From: Anaerolineaceae bacterium UBA4775
GTDB taxonomy: Bacteria > Chloroflexota > Anaerolineae > Anaerolineales > Anaerolineaceae
Assembly (NCBI GenBank): GCA_002403205.1
Contig: DHHJ01000036.1
Location: 1 to 64,000 of the forward strand
Reading direction: 5' to 3'
DNA: 64,000 bases
This document shows positions 38,671 to 48,468 of the stretch, one piece after another (position 1 is the first letter of the stretch; every line of letters begins with the position of its first letter). A program made the position numbers and the translations under genes. The notes under the pieces were generated by a model. It worked only from the letters and a program-made list of their open reading frames with translations. It was not told the DNA's origin and searched no databases.

Positions 38671-41202
38671 TCACATCTCCATTGCAGCTAAATCGGGCTG
38701 TTCTTCCTCTACGCCCAGGGGATCGTGCAGCAGAACGATATCGGTCACCGTTGTGCCGTCCACCTGTGTTTCCTGCACGTCAATCAGCACGTTATCGCCG
38801 TCGACAAACTCCTCTGCCAGCAGGGCATCGGATAGCCGGTCCTCGATTTTGCGCTGGATCACCCGCCGCAGGGGCCGAGCGCCCATTTCTGGGTTGTAAC
38901 CTTCTGCTGCAAGATACTCAAGCGCTTCAGTGGATGCCCGTAAGCGGATGCTGTTTTCCTCCAGGCGTTGGTTGACCTTACCCAGCTCAAGTTGAACAAT
39001 CTCGCGGATATCAGCCTTGCTGAGGGCTCGGAAGACGATCACGCCATCCAACCGGTTGATGAACTCGGGCCGGAAGGTGCGTTTCAACGCTTCCATCAGC
39101 TTCTTGTGCATTTCGTCATAGGCTTGCGCTTCCTGCCGCTCTTCATCGACAGTCAGCGAGAAGCCAAAGGTGGATTGGCGCCGGATCATATCTGCACCGA
39201 CGTTGGTGGTCATGATGATGATCGCGTTGCGGAAATCAACCTTGTGACCGCGCGCGTCCGATAAGTGACCCTCTTCCATGATCTGCAAGAGCATGTTATG
39301 GGCTTCGGGATGGGCTTTTTCAATCTCATCGAAAACGATGATCGAATAAGGCCGGCGGCGGATAGCCTCGGTAAGCTGGCCGGCGTCTTCATAGCCGACA
39401 TACCCGGGGGGCGCACCCACCAGGCGGCTAACGCTGTGACGCTCCATGAACTCCGACATATCCAGCTGGATCAAGGCGTCTTCGCTGCCAAACATAAGCT
39501 TAGCCAATGCTTTGGTCAGCTCGGTCTTTCCGACACCTGTCGGGCCCAGGAAGATGAACGAGCCAACCGGGCGGGAGGGATCCTTCAAGCCTGCCCGTGC
39601 ACGGCGGATGGCCTTAGAGACGGTCTCAATCGCTTCTTTCTGTCCGATGATGTGCTTGCCCAGGTCAGTTTCCATGCTCAGCAGGCGGGCCGATTCCTCG
39701 GTCTCAAGCTGCATCAGGGGCACACCGGTCCACATCGAGATCACCTCTGCGATGTCCTCCGTGGTCACATGCGGGCTGTTGGTGCGATCCCAGGAGGTGC
39801 GCAAATCCTCAAGCTGGTCCTCAAGCGCTGAAACCTGCGTTTGCAGGTCTTCCACCTGGTCGTAGGCTTCCTCTTCTTTGGCCGATTCAAGCGCTTTGCG
39901 CAGCTCTCGCAGCTCAGAGATCACCTCTTTGGCGTTGACGGCCGCCGGGCTTTTGTACATACGCACCCGGGAGGCCGATTCATCGATCAGGTCGATGGCT
40001 TTATCCGGTAAGAAGCGGTCGCTGACATACCGAGCGGAAAGTTTTGCCGCCGATTCAAGCGCGTCGTCATCGATTCTTAAGCGGTGATGGTCTTCATAGG
40101 CGGAACGGATTCCATGGAGGATCTCGATGGTCTCCTCCACCGACGGCTCGGAGACGATGATGGGCTGGAAGCGTCGTTCCAGGGCTGCATCGCTTTCGAT
40201 GTTCTTGCGGTACTCATCCAGGGTGGTCGCGCCGATCACCTGCAGCTCACCGCGTGAGAGGGCGGGCTTGAGGATATTGGCGGCGTCCACTGAGGAGCCG
40301 GCAGAGCCTGCCCCGACGAGCATGTGCACCTCATCGATGAACAGGATCGCATCGGAAGATTTGAGCTCGTCAATCACGCGTTTCAGGCGTTCTTCAAACT
40401 GGCCACGATACATGGTACCTGCCACCAGCGAGCCTACATCGAGCTGCAGCAGGCGCCGATCAAGCAAGGGCGCCGGCACATCACCTTCAATGATGCGCTG
40501 AGCCAGGCCTTCTACGATGGCCGTCTTGCCCACGCCAGGCTCGCCGATCAAGGCCGGGTTGTTCTTGGTGCGCCGAGCCAGGATCTGGATCACACGTTCA
40601 ATTTCTGTCTGCCGGCCAATGACCGGGTCGAGCTTATTTTCTTCCGCCAGCGCGGTCAGGTCGGTGGCCAGCTGGTCGACCAGGGGGGTTTTATCCGGGT
40701 CTTGCTTCTCTGCCCGTTGACGCCTGCTGCTTGACCTTCCGGTGAGCGCCGGGCGGGATTCAGACTGCGATTCGCGCAGCACCCGGTCCGTCTGCCGGCG
40801 GATTTGCTCAGCAGAGACGCCAAATTTCTTTAAAATGTTCATCGCTTCGCAATCGGCCAGGCGGGTTAACCCAAACAACAGATGCTCTGTACCCACAGAT
40901 TTTTGCCCTTTTTGACGGGCTTCTTCAATCGCAAACGGGATCACCTGCTGCATACCCGATGAAAGGGTGATCTGGCCGGTGTGTTCGCCAAAACCGAGCT
41001 CCTTTTCGACCATGGCTTTGACCCGGTCAGCTTCGAGCCCGAGCTCGCGCAATACGCGGCTGGCCACACTGCCTTCCAGCTCGATCAGTGCTATCAACAG
41101 GTGCTCCGTGCTGATCTGCGGTTTACCTAAACGTTCTGCTTGTTTCTGAGCCAGGCTGAGCACATGACGTGCTTTAGGGGTGAAATTTTCAATACCAGCC
41201 AC
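38671..41202 (-). CDS. clpC: ATP-dependent Clp protease ATP-binding subunit ClpC
   Basis: An AAA+ unfoldase of 843 residues that delivers substrates to ClpP. Domains in order: two Clp N repeats (about 1-145), a first AAA+ module with GEPGVGKTA, a short coiled-coil middle domain with the UVR-like segment (about 420-470, not the long ClpB domain), a second AAA+ module with GPTGVGKTE, and the C-terminal D2-small domain. The short middle domain makes ClpC rather than ClpB. No ctsR, mcsA or mcsB gene is adjacent. The start overlaps a small upstream frame by 14 bases. Confidence 0.95.
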   Translation of the reverse strand: MAGIENFTPKARHVLSLAQKQAERLGKPQISTEHLLIALIELEGSVASRVLRELGLEADRVKAMVEKELGFGEHTGQITLSSGMQQVIPFAIEEARQKGQKSVGTEHLLFGLTRLADCEAMNILKKFGVSAEQIRRQTDRVLRESQSESRPALTGRSSSRRQRAEKQDPDKTPLVDQLATDLTALAEENKLDPVIGRQTEIERVIQILARRTKNNPALIGEPGVGKTAIVEGLAQRIIEGDVPAPLLDRRLLQLDVGSLVAGTMYRGQFEERLKRVIDELKSSDAILFIDEVHMLVGAGSAGSSVDAANILKPALSRGELQVIGATTLDEYRKNIESDAALERRFQPIIVSEPSVEETIEILHGIRSAYEDHHRLRIDDDALESAAKLSARYVSDRFLPDKAIDLIDESASRVRMYKSPAAVNAKEVISELRELRKALESAKEEEAYDQVEDLQTQVSALEDQLEDLRTSWDRTNSPHVTTEDIAEVISMWTGVPLMQLETEESARLLSMETDLGKHIIGQKEAIETVSKAIRRARAGLKDPSRPVGSFIFLGPTGVGKTELTKALAKLMFGSEDALIQLDMSEFMERHSVSRLVGAPPGYVGYEDAGQLTEAIRRRPYSIIVFDEIEKAHPEAHNMLLQIMEEGHLSDARGHKVDFRNAIIIMTTNVGADMIRRQSTFGFSLTVDEERQEAQAYDEMHKKLMEALKRTFRPEFINRLDGVIVFRALSKADIREIVQLELGKVNQRLEENSIRLRASTEALEYLAAEGYNPEMGARPLRRVIQRKIEDRLSDALLAEEFVDGDNVLIDVQETQVDGTTVTDIVLLHDPLGVEEEQPDLAAMEM

Positions 41203-41590
41203 GGCTAACCTCCTTGATTAAATTCGATGTTCTTAAATACACACCTGGATTGTCAAGTGGTGATGACGAAGTCAGATCCAGGGGGAAGTTGTAGACCTTT
41301 GCAACTTCAAAACTCAAACAATAAATGTATGCTTTCTTTTTCTCAAGGTCTGACCTGATTCTACCTAACTTCATCCGAAAAGGAACATCTGTATAACCAT
41401 TATAATAGAATGTTAATAAGAGTCCGGCGCGGTTCATGAACGATTCAAAAAATACCTCCCCAATCCCGCCATCGTTCAACTCAGTGATCACCCTGCACAC
41501 TTCAAACCCCATGTGCCAGTGCCAATCCAGGGGCAATATCCTACAAATGTCAGCCGAGATGGCCTCTGAATATCGGGTGGACAGGGCCAT
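41189..41590 (-). CDS. Hypothetical protein upstream of clpC
   Basis: A 133-residue frame with balanced composition and no similarity that I recognise. It has an in-frame stop just before its ATG and overlaps the clpC start by 14 bases. Base composition is more AT-rich than its neighbours. There is no clear ribosome site. It may be a real small gene, possibly recently acquired, or a chance frame across the clpC leader. Confidence 0.4.
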   Translation of the reverse strand: MALSTRYSEAISADICRILPLDWHWHMGFEVCRVITELNDGGIGEVFFESFMNRAGLLLTFYYNGYTDVPFRMKLGRIRSDLEKKKAYIYCLSFEVAKVYNFPLDLTSSSPLDNPGVYLRTSNLIKEVSRGWY

Positions 41591-41704
41591 TTCAGATCAA
41601 ACTAACACGCAATGACCTTGATTTGAGTACGCCTAAGGCGTTTCTCCTCAGCTAATTGTAAACACACCAAATGGTGCGCAGTTTTATCTTAGGGGCTTGT
41701 ATAC

Positions 41705-41710
41705 TATAAT
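41705..41710 (+). promoter_or_regulatory. Candidate -10 box for the FHA gene
   Basis: A perfect TATAAT about 76 bases before the start at 41787. No good -35 element is visible at 16-18 bases distance. Confidence 0.35.
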
Positions 41711-41786
41711 AAAGACGTGCACAAAGCCAACCCATCACACAGTTCAGCGTACTGAGCTGCCCTCCACGAGCAAGTGATAAGAAATT

Positions 41787-42455
41787 ATGACCGATAATCA
41801 CCATGAATACCCGTTGCTGATCGCCCAGGCTGGCCCGCTGGAAGGGCAGCGCTGGAAAATCAAAACGCCCATGATCCTGGGGCGAGAAAAAGACTGTGAC
41901 ATCGTCATCCCATTGCGCCAGGTTTCTCGGCACCACAGCCGCATCTCTCCCGGTCCGCCGGACGGGGCGGTGATTGAAGACCTGGGTAGCAAGAACGGCA
42001 CCTACCTGAACGGCACTCTGGTTGGGGAACCGCAACCCCTCGTGGACGGGGACGAGATCCAGATCTCCCTTGCTCAACACTTCATCTACCTCAGCTCGGA
42101 TGCGACCATGCCCCTGGAAAGCCTGCCGCTTGAAATGCAAAAGCGGCGCCTCCGGGTAGACACCGGAGCACGCCGCGTATGGGTGCTGGATATTGAAATA
42201 GAACCACCCCTTTCGGCCTCGCAATTCAACCTGCTTCAGGCGCTCTACGCCCAAACCGGGGCAGTTATCCCGCGTGCCGAGATCGTCGAAGCGGTGTGGA
42301 GTAAAGCCGCAGAAGGGGTGACCGAACAAGCCCTGGATGCCCTGGTCCGCCGATTGCGAGACCGGCTGGCCGAGGTTGACCCAAACTGGGAGTACATCGT
42401 CACCGTGCGCGGGCACGGGTTGCGCCTCGACAACCCGCCGCTAATGCACCCCTGA
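41787..42455 (+). CDS. FHA-domain protein with C-terminal winged-helix domain
   Basis: A 222-residue cytoplasmic protein. Residues about 10-95 form an FHA phosphothreonine-binding domain (MILGREKDCDIVIP, QVSRHHSRI, DLGSKNGTYLNG are the standard motifs). Residues about 125-218 form an OmpR/PhoB-type winged helix (LTE-type region with AEIVEAVW and the recognition helix ALDALVRRLRDRL), ending in the typical VRGHGLRL wing. It probably reads phosphorylation by a Ser/Thr kinase and binds DNA. No kinase is nearby. The gene converges on the CpXC gene, with only 4 bases between stops. Confidence 0.88.
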   Translation: MTDNHHEYPLLIAQAGPLEGQRWKIKTPMILGREKDCDIVIPLRQVSRHHSRISPGPPDGAVIEDLGSKNGTYLNGTLVGEPQPLVDGDEIQISLAQHFIYLSSDATMPLESLPLEMQKRRLRVDTGARRVWVLDIEIEPPLSASQFNLLQALYAQTGAVIPRAEIVEAVWSKAAEGVTEQALDALVRRLRDRLAEVDPNWEYIVTVRGHGLRLDNPPLMHP

Positions 42456-42459
42456 CCTT

Positions 42460-43818
42460 TCAGGCCGATTTTTCGAGATTCCTCTGCATGGTATAACGCA
42501 ATACCTGGCGGTAAACCTGCTGAAGTTTTTCAGCGGTCGCCTCGCGCCCTTCCTGTCCCTGGGTTTGGTTCAACAGGCTGTACAGGAATTGGGAAAACTC
42601 ATCCGTCAGTTCCTCGGCGTTCTCGTCGAGGATGGTACGGATGGCTTCATCATCTTCTGCCTGGATGAGGGCTTCAATCAATTGGATATTTGCCCCCGGC
42701 GCACTGATCTTTTGGATGGTGCTGGCCACCTGCTGAAGTTTCTTGAGCTGCGCCTCGTCATCAGCTTTGCGCGCCGCCTGAATGCGTGCCCGCAGCACTT
42801 CGAGGAAGATCTCGTTGATGCTGGCCAAGGCGGCCATGGTGGCTTCTTCGATGTTCTCTTCTGCCAGGATCGCATCCAAAACCTCTTGAGCCAGTGCTTC
42901 CTCCTCTTTGATCGCTTCGTCGATTTCGTGGGTCATCTCAAGCAGGGTGTCGCGCAAGGCGCTCAATTTGGCTTGTTCCTCACCTGCGGCACGTTGAATG
43001 CGCTCGCTCAGCAACTGGAAGAAACCATAGTCCAGGCCGCCGCGCGCCATGCTGACCAGGGTCGCCAGGCGGACCTCACTCCCGGCCGCTTCGACGATCA
43101 GGTCCAGCAGGCTCTGCCGGGTTAACCCATCTTTACTGGCCTTTTCCAATGCCTCAATGGCGGCTTGCTGCTCCTGTGCCTGGTGAAGCACTTCCTGCCC
43201 AAATTCGGTGTTTTCCAAAATATCTTGCTGAAGCTCAACAAGCACCTGAGCGCTATCGCCTTCACCCGCTGCTGCTGCGCTTTGGATCAGGCGCTGGAGG
43301 ATCATCAGAAGTTGCTCATCGACCAGTGCTTCTTCCTGGCGGATCACCTCAGGGCGCGCATCCGGCGTGGTACCGGCCAAACGCTGCAACAGACTCAACC
43401 GGTCTTGCTGCGCCTTGAGCATCTCAGGAGTGATGCCATCCTCCTCAAGGATACGCTCCACCAGCCGCTGACGGGTCAGCATGGTTTCAGGGTTGAGGAA
43501 ATAGGCTTTACGCTGTTCCATGGGCAGTTTCTCCATCACCTTGGTGATGATGGGGCCGATCATCTGCTCCTGCTGGTTGACCGGGACATTCAGTTCCGGC
43601 GGGAAAAAGGTCAATAACAGCTCTTTTGCTGGGTCGTGGTACACGATCGGCGTGGGTGCCTGGCCGCGATAGCCGCAATGGGGGCACTGCACGAGGTTAT
43701 ACGCGCCTGAAAGCAGGGTCTGCTTCGCCTGGGGGTTCTCTGCGACATCAAATAAGCGGGTAATATCCGCTGCAATCGGTTGTTTGCATTGGGGGCATGC
43801 AATGGTTGTCTTTGCCAT
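42460..43818 (-). CDS. CpXC-domain protein
   Basis: A 452-residue soluble protein. The N-terminal ~130 residues form a CpXC domain, with metal-type pairs CPQCKQP and CPHCGYRG and the usual IVYHDPAKELLLTFFP segment. The remainder is rich in Glu, Gln and Leu and almost wholly helical, predicted as long coiled coils. CpXC proteins are uncharacterised. The gene converges with the FHA regulator gene. A TATAAT at 43862-43867 on the minus strand is a possible promoter element. Confidence 0.8.
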   Translation of the reverse strand: MAKTTIACPQCKQPIAADITRLFDVAENPQAKQTLLSGAYNLVQCPHCGYRGQAPTPIVYHDPAKELLLTFFPPELNVPVNQQEQMIGPIITKVMEKLPMEQRKAYFLNPETMLTRQRLVERILEEDGITPEMLKAQQDRLSLLQRLAGTTPDARPEVIRQEEALVDEQLLMILQRLIQSAAAAGEGDSAQVLVELQQDILENTEFGQEVLHQAQEQQAAIEALEKASKDGLTRQSLLDLIVEAAGSEVRLATLVSMARGGLDYGFFQLLSERIQRAAGEEQAKLSALRDTLLEMTHEIDEAIKEEEALAQEVLDAILAEENIEEATMAALASINEIFLEVLRARIQAARKADDEAQLKKLQQVASTIQKISAPGANIQLIEALIQAEDDEAIRTILDENAEELTDEFSQFLYSLLNQTQGQEGREATAEKLQQVYRQVLRYTMQRNLEKSA

Positions 43819-44030
43819 GGTCTCACTTTCTTAAATTCATCCTATAATTGCCAAAGGTTGCATTATACCACCTCAAAATCAAGTTGATTTTTACGATGGT
43901 ATCTACCAGAAAAATTTACCCGGTGTTTCTTAGAAATGTATCAGCACAGCATCTAAAATCAATAAAGGCTCTGATTTTTCCGTTACATGGTAAGATTGAG
44001 GCAGAATAACCAACACTTAAACGACTCATT

Positions 44031-44972
44031 GTGAAACCATTCAAGCTTCTCTGCTTTCTCACCGCGTTGGCCCTCTTGTTGGGATCAAGTTGGCAGGCGG
44101 GCTATGCCCTAATCCAACCGGATATTTTGCTGGATTCGGTCACTGTTCAATTGCTACCGGAATACCTGCACCCTTCGGTGTTAGTGATCTACGAAATTGA
44201 ACTTGATGAAAATATCGCCCTGCCCCAGGAATTGACCTTTGACATCCCCGGGGACGCGGAGATCCTCTCGGTGCTCAACTTCACAACCCAGCACCGGCCG
44301 TTAGAACTGGATTACGAGCAAACCCAGCTTGGCAACTGGAAAGAATTAAAACTCACCACCACCACGCATCGCCTGCGCATCGAATACCAGGACCCCAACC
44401 TGGTCAGGCAGGGCAGTCAGCGCCTGTACGAGTTCCAATGGCTCTCAATTTACCCGGTAGCAGCCTTTTCGATCAACGTCCGCCAGCCCATGGGCGCCAG
44501 TGACCTTGAAACCCAACCCCCTTTACGAAGAATTGGAGAGCAATCCAATGGAGAAGCCCATTATGCAGGGAATTATCGGGGCATTCCTGCTGGTTATCGG
44601 TTAGCCCTCTCATTTTCTTACACAAAAGACCCCAAAGACAGCGCCTATCCTGCCTTACCCGTTCAGCCAGCCATACCCATTGAAGGGGCAACGCCAGACT
44701 TGATGTCTTCGCCGGTGACTGTGATCTTATGGCTGCTGGTTGTCAGCGTTGCGATTGTGATCGTCGTGCTGATTTACTATTTATGGTACCGTTCAACTTT
44801 CATCAAAACCGACGAGCGTTTCGTGCATGGCGTGGGCATCCTGAACCCGGAGAAACAGCCCTATTTTTGCCACGAATGCGGGATGCGCGCCGATCCGGGT
44901 AACAGTTATTGCGGTAATTGCGGCACAGAACTGCGCAAGCCAACCTTTTTTGATAGGCTATCACAGCAATAG
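44031..44972 (+). CDS. Membrane protein with C-terminal zinc ribbon
   Basis: A 313-residue protein with an N-terminal signal or anchor segment, a predicted beta-rich external domain (about 30-225), a transmembrane helix (about 230-255) and a cytoplasmic C-terminal zinc ribbon (CHECGMRADPGNSYCGNCG). GTG start; no clear ribosome site. Similar in plan to the protein at 5697-6692 but with the opposite orientation of domains. Function unknown. Confidence 0.75.
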   Translation: MKPFKLLCFLTALALLLGSSWQAGYALIQPDILLDSVTVQLLPEYLHPSVLVIYEIELDENIALPQELTFDIPGDAEILSVLNFTTQHRPLELDYEQTQLGNWKELKLTTTTHRLRIEYQDPNLVRQGSQRLYEFQWLSIYPVAAFSINVRQPMGASDLETQPPLRRIGEQSNGEAHYAGNYRGIPAGYRLALSFSYTKDPKDSAYPALPVQPAIPIEGATPDLMSSPVTVILWLLVVSVAIVIVVLIYYLWYRSTFIKTDERFVHGVGILNPEKQPYFCHECGMRADPGNSYCGNCGTELRKPTFFDRLSQQ

Positions 44973-45014
44973 TCTCTCACTTCACCCCTTGGCATGCAAC
45001 ACACCGAATGGTTT

Positions 45015-46277
45015 TTAGGGGGCCAATAATGACCAGTTTTCACCACCATTTTCTGTGCGATAGCGTTTCAGCGATTCCCAGGTGCTGCTGTCCGGTGTGG
45101 TCAGCACCCAGCCGTGCAATTGGTCGACAAAGTCCACTTTGAGGAAGACTTCACCCATACCGATACCCTCCGCCGAAAGCGTCGACCAGGTCATACCGCC
45201 ATCTGCTGTTTGGAACAGCGCGGAACCTGCCGCCAGCCATCCCAGTTCAGGGCCGACAAAATCAACCGCTTCTCCCTCCGCCACAGCACCGCGAAAAGCC
45301 CAGTTCTCACCTCCGTCTGTGCTGCGATAGATCAAGAGGTGAATCCCGCCCTCTGGCGGGTAAGCCCTGACAGGTAAAAAGGCTGTGCCTGTTTCCACAA
45401 ACACCGGCTGCCAAACTTCCAGCATGCTGCCCCCGTAATCCCCCGGCAGGGCAATCTCCTCCTCCTGCGCCCAGGTTACGCCGCCGTCTTCGGTATAAAA
45501 CAGGTAAAAATAATCATCCATGGGAATGGCGCCACCGATCCAGCCGTGATCCACATCTTTAAAAGTGAGTCCATTCTTCGAGCCGCCATTGGGCAGCGCT
45601 TTGATCAGTTCTGGTTCGTGGGTAAATACCATCTCCCAGGTCTGACCTCCATCAACCGTCCGGTAAATGGCCACATAATGGGATCCCGCACCGGCACCCA
45701 AGCCCACGAGGGCATAACCAAACTCCCGGTCGACAAATTCGAAGGTCGCATTATCGAAAGGCGGTGACATGCTCATCCATGTGTCCCCGCCATCCTGGGT
45801 ATGGAAAATTATCCCTTCCTCCTCGTCCGTGTTCGGCATAAACCAGGCTGTGTCCTGGTCCAAAAAGAAAGGCCGGATGCCATGCGAAGTCCATCCTTCA
45901 GGCAGCGCTTCAAGGCCGGAGGGCGTAACGTCCAGCCAGATTTCGCCGCCATCTGAGGTGATCAATAAGCGGTTCTGGTCTCGGGTAACCGCCCAGCCCC
46001 GGGCGGGCGTGACCATATGAAATTCGAAGATCTCAACACCGCTCACAACAGGGTGTGCGGGGAGAGATGGGCTTGATGCGGTTTCCGTCGGGACCGGGAT
46101 GGCGGTTTCTGGCGCTGTGGGAAGCAGGATATCGGTCATCACTGGGGTAGATGTGGCTGTTTCCGGCGTTTGGACGGCTTCCGATGCATCTGGTACAGGG
46201 TTTGGCTGGGTCTGGCACCCAAGCAGCGCCAACCCAAGGACGATCAAGATTGATGCGGTGAATATTCTTACGTTCAT
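45015..46277 (-). CDS. Lipoprotein with BNR/YCF48-like beta-propeller repeats
   Basis: A 420-residue exported lipoprotein (lipobox ALLGC) with a Pro/Thr/Ala linker (about 25-75), then repeated blades of the type SDGGEIW, QDGGDTW, VDGGQTW, EDGGVTW, TDGGENW, ADGGMTW, NGGENW. These Asp-box/YCF48-like repeats build a beta-propeller at the cell surface. It may bind glycans or proteins; catalytic sialidase residues are not evident. AAGGAG before the ATG supports the start. Confidence 0.85.
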   Translation of the reverse strand: MNVRIFTASILIVLGLALLGCQTQPNPVPDASEAVQTPETATSTPVMTDILLPTAPETAIPVPTETASSPSLPAHPVVSGVEIFEFHMVTPARGWAVTRDQNRLLITSDGGEIWLDVTPSGLEALPEGWTSHGIRPFFLDQDTAWFMPNTDEEEGIIFHTQDGGDTWMSMSPPFDNATFEFVDREFGYALVGLGAGAGSHYVAIYRTVDGGQTWEMVFTHEPELIKALPNGGSKNGLTFKDVDHGWIGGAIPMDDYFYLFYTEDGGVTWAQEEEIALPGDYGGSMLEVWQPVFVETGTAFLPVRAYPPEGGIHLLIYRSTDGGENWAFRGAVAEGEAVDFVGPELGWLAAGSALFQTADGGMTWSTLSAEGIGMGEVFLKVDFVDQLHGWVLTTPDSSTWESLKRYRTENGGENWSLLAP

Positions 46278-46308
46278 CTTTATCTCCTTAGCAAAACCTA
46301 AGATGATG

Positions 46309-46983
46309 TCAGGTAACCAACCCCTTCAACCGGTAGACCTCGTTCCAATGGACGATGGCATGCCGGGTTGGGGGCATCAGCAGCAAATCCTTCACATCCC
46401 GCCGGCTCCAGTAAGCGACCACATCCTGCCCTTCTTGAAGGACTGCCCCTTCATCCATGATACGCTTAAGATTACCCGGGGTCACTTTGCGATCAAAGTC
46501 TTCATTCGTCAGGCGGCGCGCGATCTCCTGCGTAGCCAGCCCGACGGCGGCACGATATGCCCGCAGTTCATGGACATCCACAACCTTGCTCAAAGCCAAA
46601 GCCACATCCACGCCGGCACCATTACCGGTATGTTTGATCGGCGACGCCGTCTTGGTCTGCCAGTTTCCCAATTCAAAAACCTGATCCTGGCCAGCGACCA
46701 GGAGGTTCATGGTCACATCTTCAATCCGAGTCAGGTGCCAGACGACCCAGGCGATGGAGTGTTCCTGCCCATCAGGAATCGCGCGAAAGTGTGCCTCCTC
46801 AAGTCCATTCAGCAACCAATCTTCATAGGACCAGGGCGCCTGAGGTGCAACCTGCCGGGAATGCAGCTGGCTGTGCAAGCTCAGGAACAAATCCAGCGCC
46901 GGTTGTTCCGCACCCGCTGTTAACGCCTCACGAAGCGCTTTATGCAGGCTATTCAACCTTTGAAGGTGATCTTTCTGACCCAA
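46309..46983 (-). CDS. DinB superfamily protein
   Basis: A 224-residue helical protein with the DinB-like metal-binding arrangement: a His in VVWHLTRIED and a C-terminal pair in TRHAIVHWNE. Members are thiol transferases or uncharacterised proteins related to YfiT and bacillithiol transferases. TTG start with AAGG 7 bases before. It is divergent from the ATP-cone kinase gene. The substrate is unknown. Confidence 0.75.
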   Translation of the reverse strand: MGQKDHLQRLNSLHKALREALTAGAEQPALDLFLSLHSQLHSRQVAPQAPWSYEDWLLNGLEEAHFRAIPDGQEHSIAWVVWHLTRIEDVTMNLLVAGQDQVFELGNWQTKTASPIKHTGNGAGVDVALALSKVVDVHELRAYRAAVGLATQEIARRLTNEDFDRKVTPGNLKRIMDEGAVLQEGQDVVAYWSRRDVKDLLLMPPTRHAIVHWNEVYRLKGLVT

Positions 46984-47045
46984 ATCCAGCCTTCTTTCCG
47001 TTAATCAGGTCAAATCGAGTTTATTATACAAGCCAAAGACTTGAT

Positions 47046-47075
47046 TTGCGAATTGGTTTTAACCTTGGTTATAAT
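47046..47075 (+). promoter_or_regulatory. Promoter of the ATP-cone kinase gene
   Basis: TTGCGA (47046-47051), an 18-base spacer and perfect TATAAT (47070-47075) lie about 52 bases before the start at 47128. Confidence 0.6.
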
Positions 47076-47127
47076 TAACATGAAAAGCCTTGCTTATTTT
47101 GCTCGTTCAGTTACCAAGGGAGCGGAA

Positions 47128-48468
47128 ATGTCCAAATTCAAGTCGGTTATCAAACGCGATGGATCAATTGTTGAATTTACCCCCCAACGCATCACCAATG
47201 CCATTTACCGGGCCGCAGTGGCAGTAGGCGGACGTGACAAACGCACTGCAGAGGCGCTGACTGAAAAAGTGTGCCGCCTTCTGGAAGAGCACACCCCGGA
47301 AGGGGAAATCCCCACTGTTGAACAGATCCAGGATACGGTTGAAAAGGTCCTTATCGAAGAAGGCCATGCCAAGGTCGCTAAAGCGTACATCCTCTACAGG
47401 GCTGAACGGGCCAAACTGCGCACCCAACGGGCTGAGCGCCGGGTGGAACCCTCCAGCAATATCCCCTGGCATAAGCTGTGGCGCATCCTCGACTGGGCAG
47501 TGGACCACGACCTGCACACGGTTGAAAGCTTAAATGAACGCATCCGCCGGGGGGAGCTGTCGGAAATTGTGGGTGCCTCCGAAGCCTTTTACCATGAAGA
47601 TGTGGAAAATGCCGCCAACTTGATCGCTGAGCGCAAGCACGAGCTGCGCATGGTGATCATTGCCGGACCCTCCTCTTCAGGGAAAACCACCACCACTATC
47701 AAACTGGGAGAGCGCCTGGCGCGCATGGGCATGCGCCTGGTCACGCTGAATGTGGACAATTACTTCTTCAACCTGGAGATGCACCCGAAGGATGAGTTTG
47801 GTGATTACGATTTTGAAACCCCCCAGGCCCTTGATCTCGAGCTGATCAACGCACATCTGACGCGCCTGTTCGAGGGCGAGGAGGTGCTGATCCCCTTTTA
47901 CGACTTCAAAACCGGCACACGCCACCTCGAACAAACCCCGATGAAACTGGAGCCCAATGAGGTCATCCTGATTGACAGCCTGCACGGCCTGTACCCAGCC
48001 ATGACAGCAGATATCCCCGCTGAAAAGAAGTTCCGCATGTACCTTGAGCCGCTGCTGCAGCTCAAAGACCCGGACGGGCATTATGTGCGCTGGACGGATA
48101 TCCGCCTGATCCGGCGCATGCTGCGGGATGCCTCACATCGGGCTTATGACCCGACCAAAACTCTTCTGCATTGGCATTACGTCCGCTCCAGTGAGCTGCG
48201 CAATATCATCCCGTACGTGAACACCACCGATTACATCGTCAACAGTGCCATGCCCTACGAGATGCCCCTCTACAAGGCCAAATTGGTTGATGATTTTGCC
48301 CGCTGGACAAAAGACTACGCCGATGACCCCCTGCGGGCGGACGCCCACGAGCGCGCCACCCGTGTGCACGGCCTGATGCAGACCCTGGAACCCATTGCGG
48401 ATGATTCGATCGTCCCCGAGAACTCCGTCATCCGCGAGTTCATTGGCGGCAGCATTTACGAATATTAG
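47128..48468 (+). CDS. ATP-cone fused to uridine-kinase-like P-loop kinase
   Basis: A 446-residue fusion. Residues about 4-95 form an ATP-cone (VIKRDGSIVEFTPQRITNAI), the nucleotide-sensing domain of NrdR and ribonucleotide reductase. The C-terminal part is a uridine kinase/phosphoribulokinase-type P-loop NTPase with Walker A AGPSSSGKTTTT and VDNYFF. The open frame extends upstream, but the ATG at 47128 follows a GGGAG site and fits the domain start. It may phosphorylate a nucleoside under nucleotide feedback; the substrate is not shown. Downstream lies the 250-bp repeat array. Confidence 0.85.
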   Translation: MSKFKSVIKRDGSIVEFTPQRITNAIYRAAVAVGGRDKRTAEALTEKVCRLLEEHTPEGEIPTVEQIQDTVEKVLIEEGHAKVAKAYILYRAERAKLRTQRAERRVEPSSNIPWHKLWRILDWAVDHDLHTVESLNERIRRGELSEIVGASEAFYHEDVENAANLIAERKHELRMVIIAGPSSSGKTTTTIKLGERLARMGMRLVTLNVDNYFFNLEMHPKDEFGDYDFETPQALDLELINAHLTRLFEGEEVLIPFYDFKTGTRHLEQTPMKLEPNEVILIDSLHGLYPAMTADIPAEKKFRMYLEPLLQLKDPDGHYVRWTDIRLIRRMLRDASHRAYDPTKTLLHWHYVRSSELRNIIPYVNTTDYIVNSAMPYEMPLYKAKLVDDFARWTKDYADDPLRADAHERATRVHGLMQTLEPIADDSIVPENSVIREFIGGSIYEY

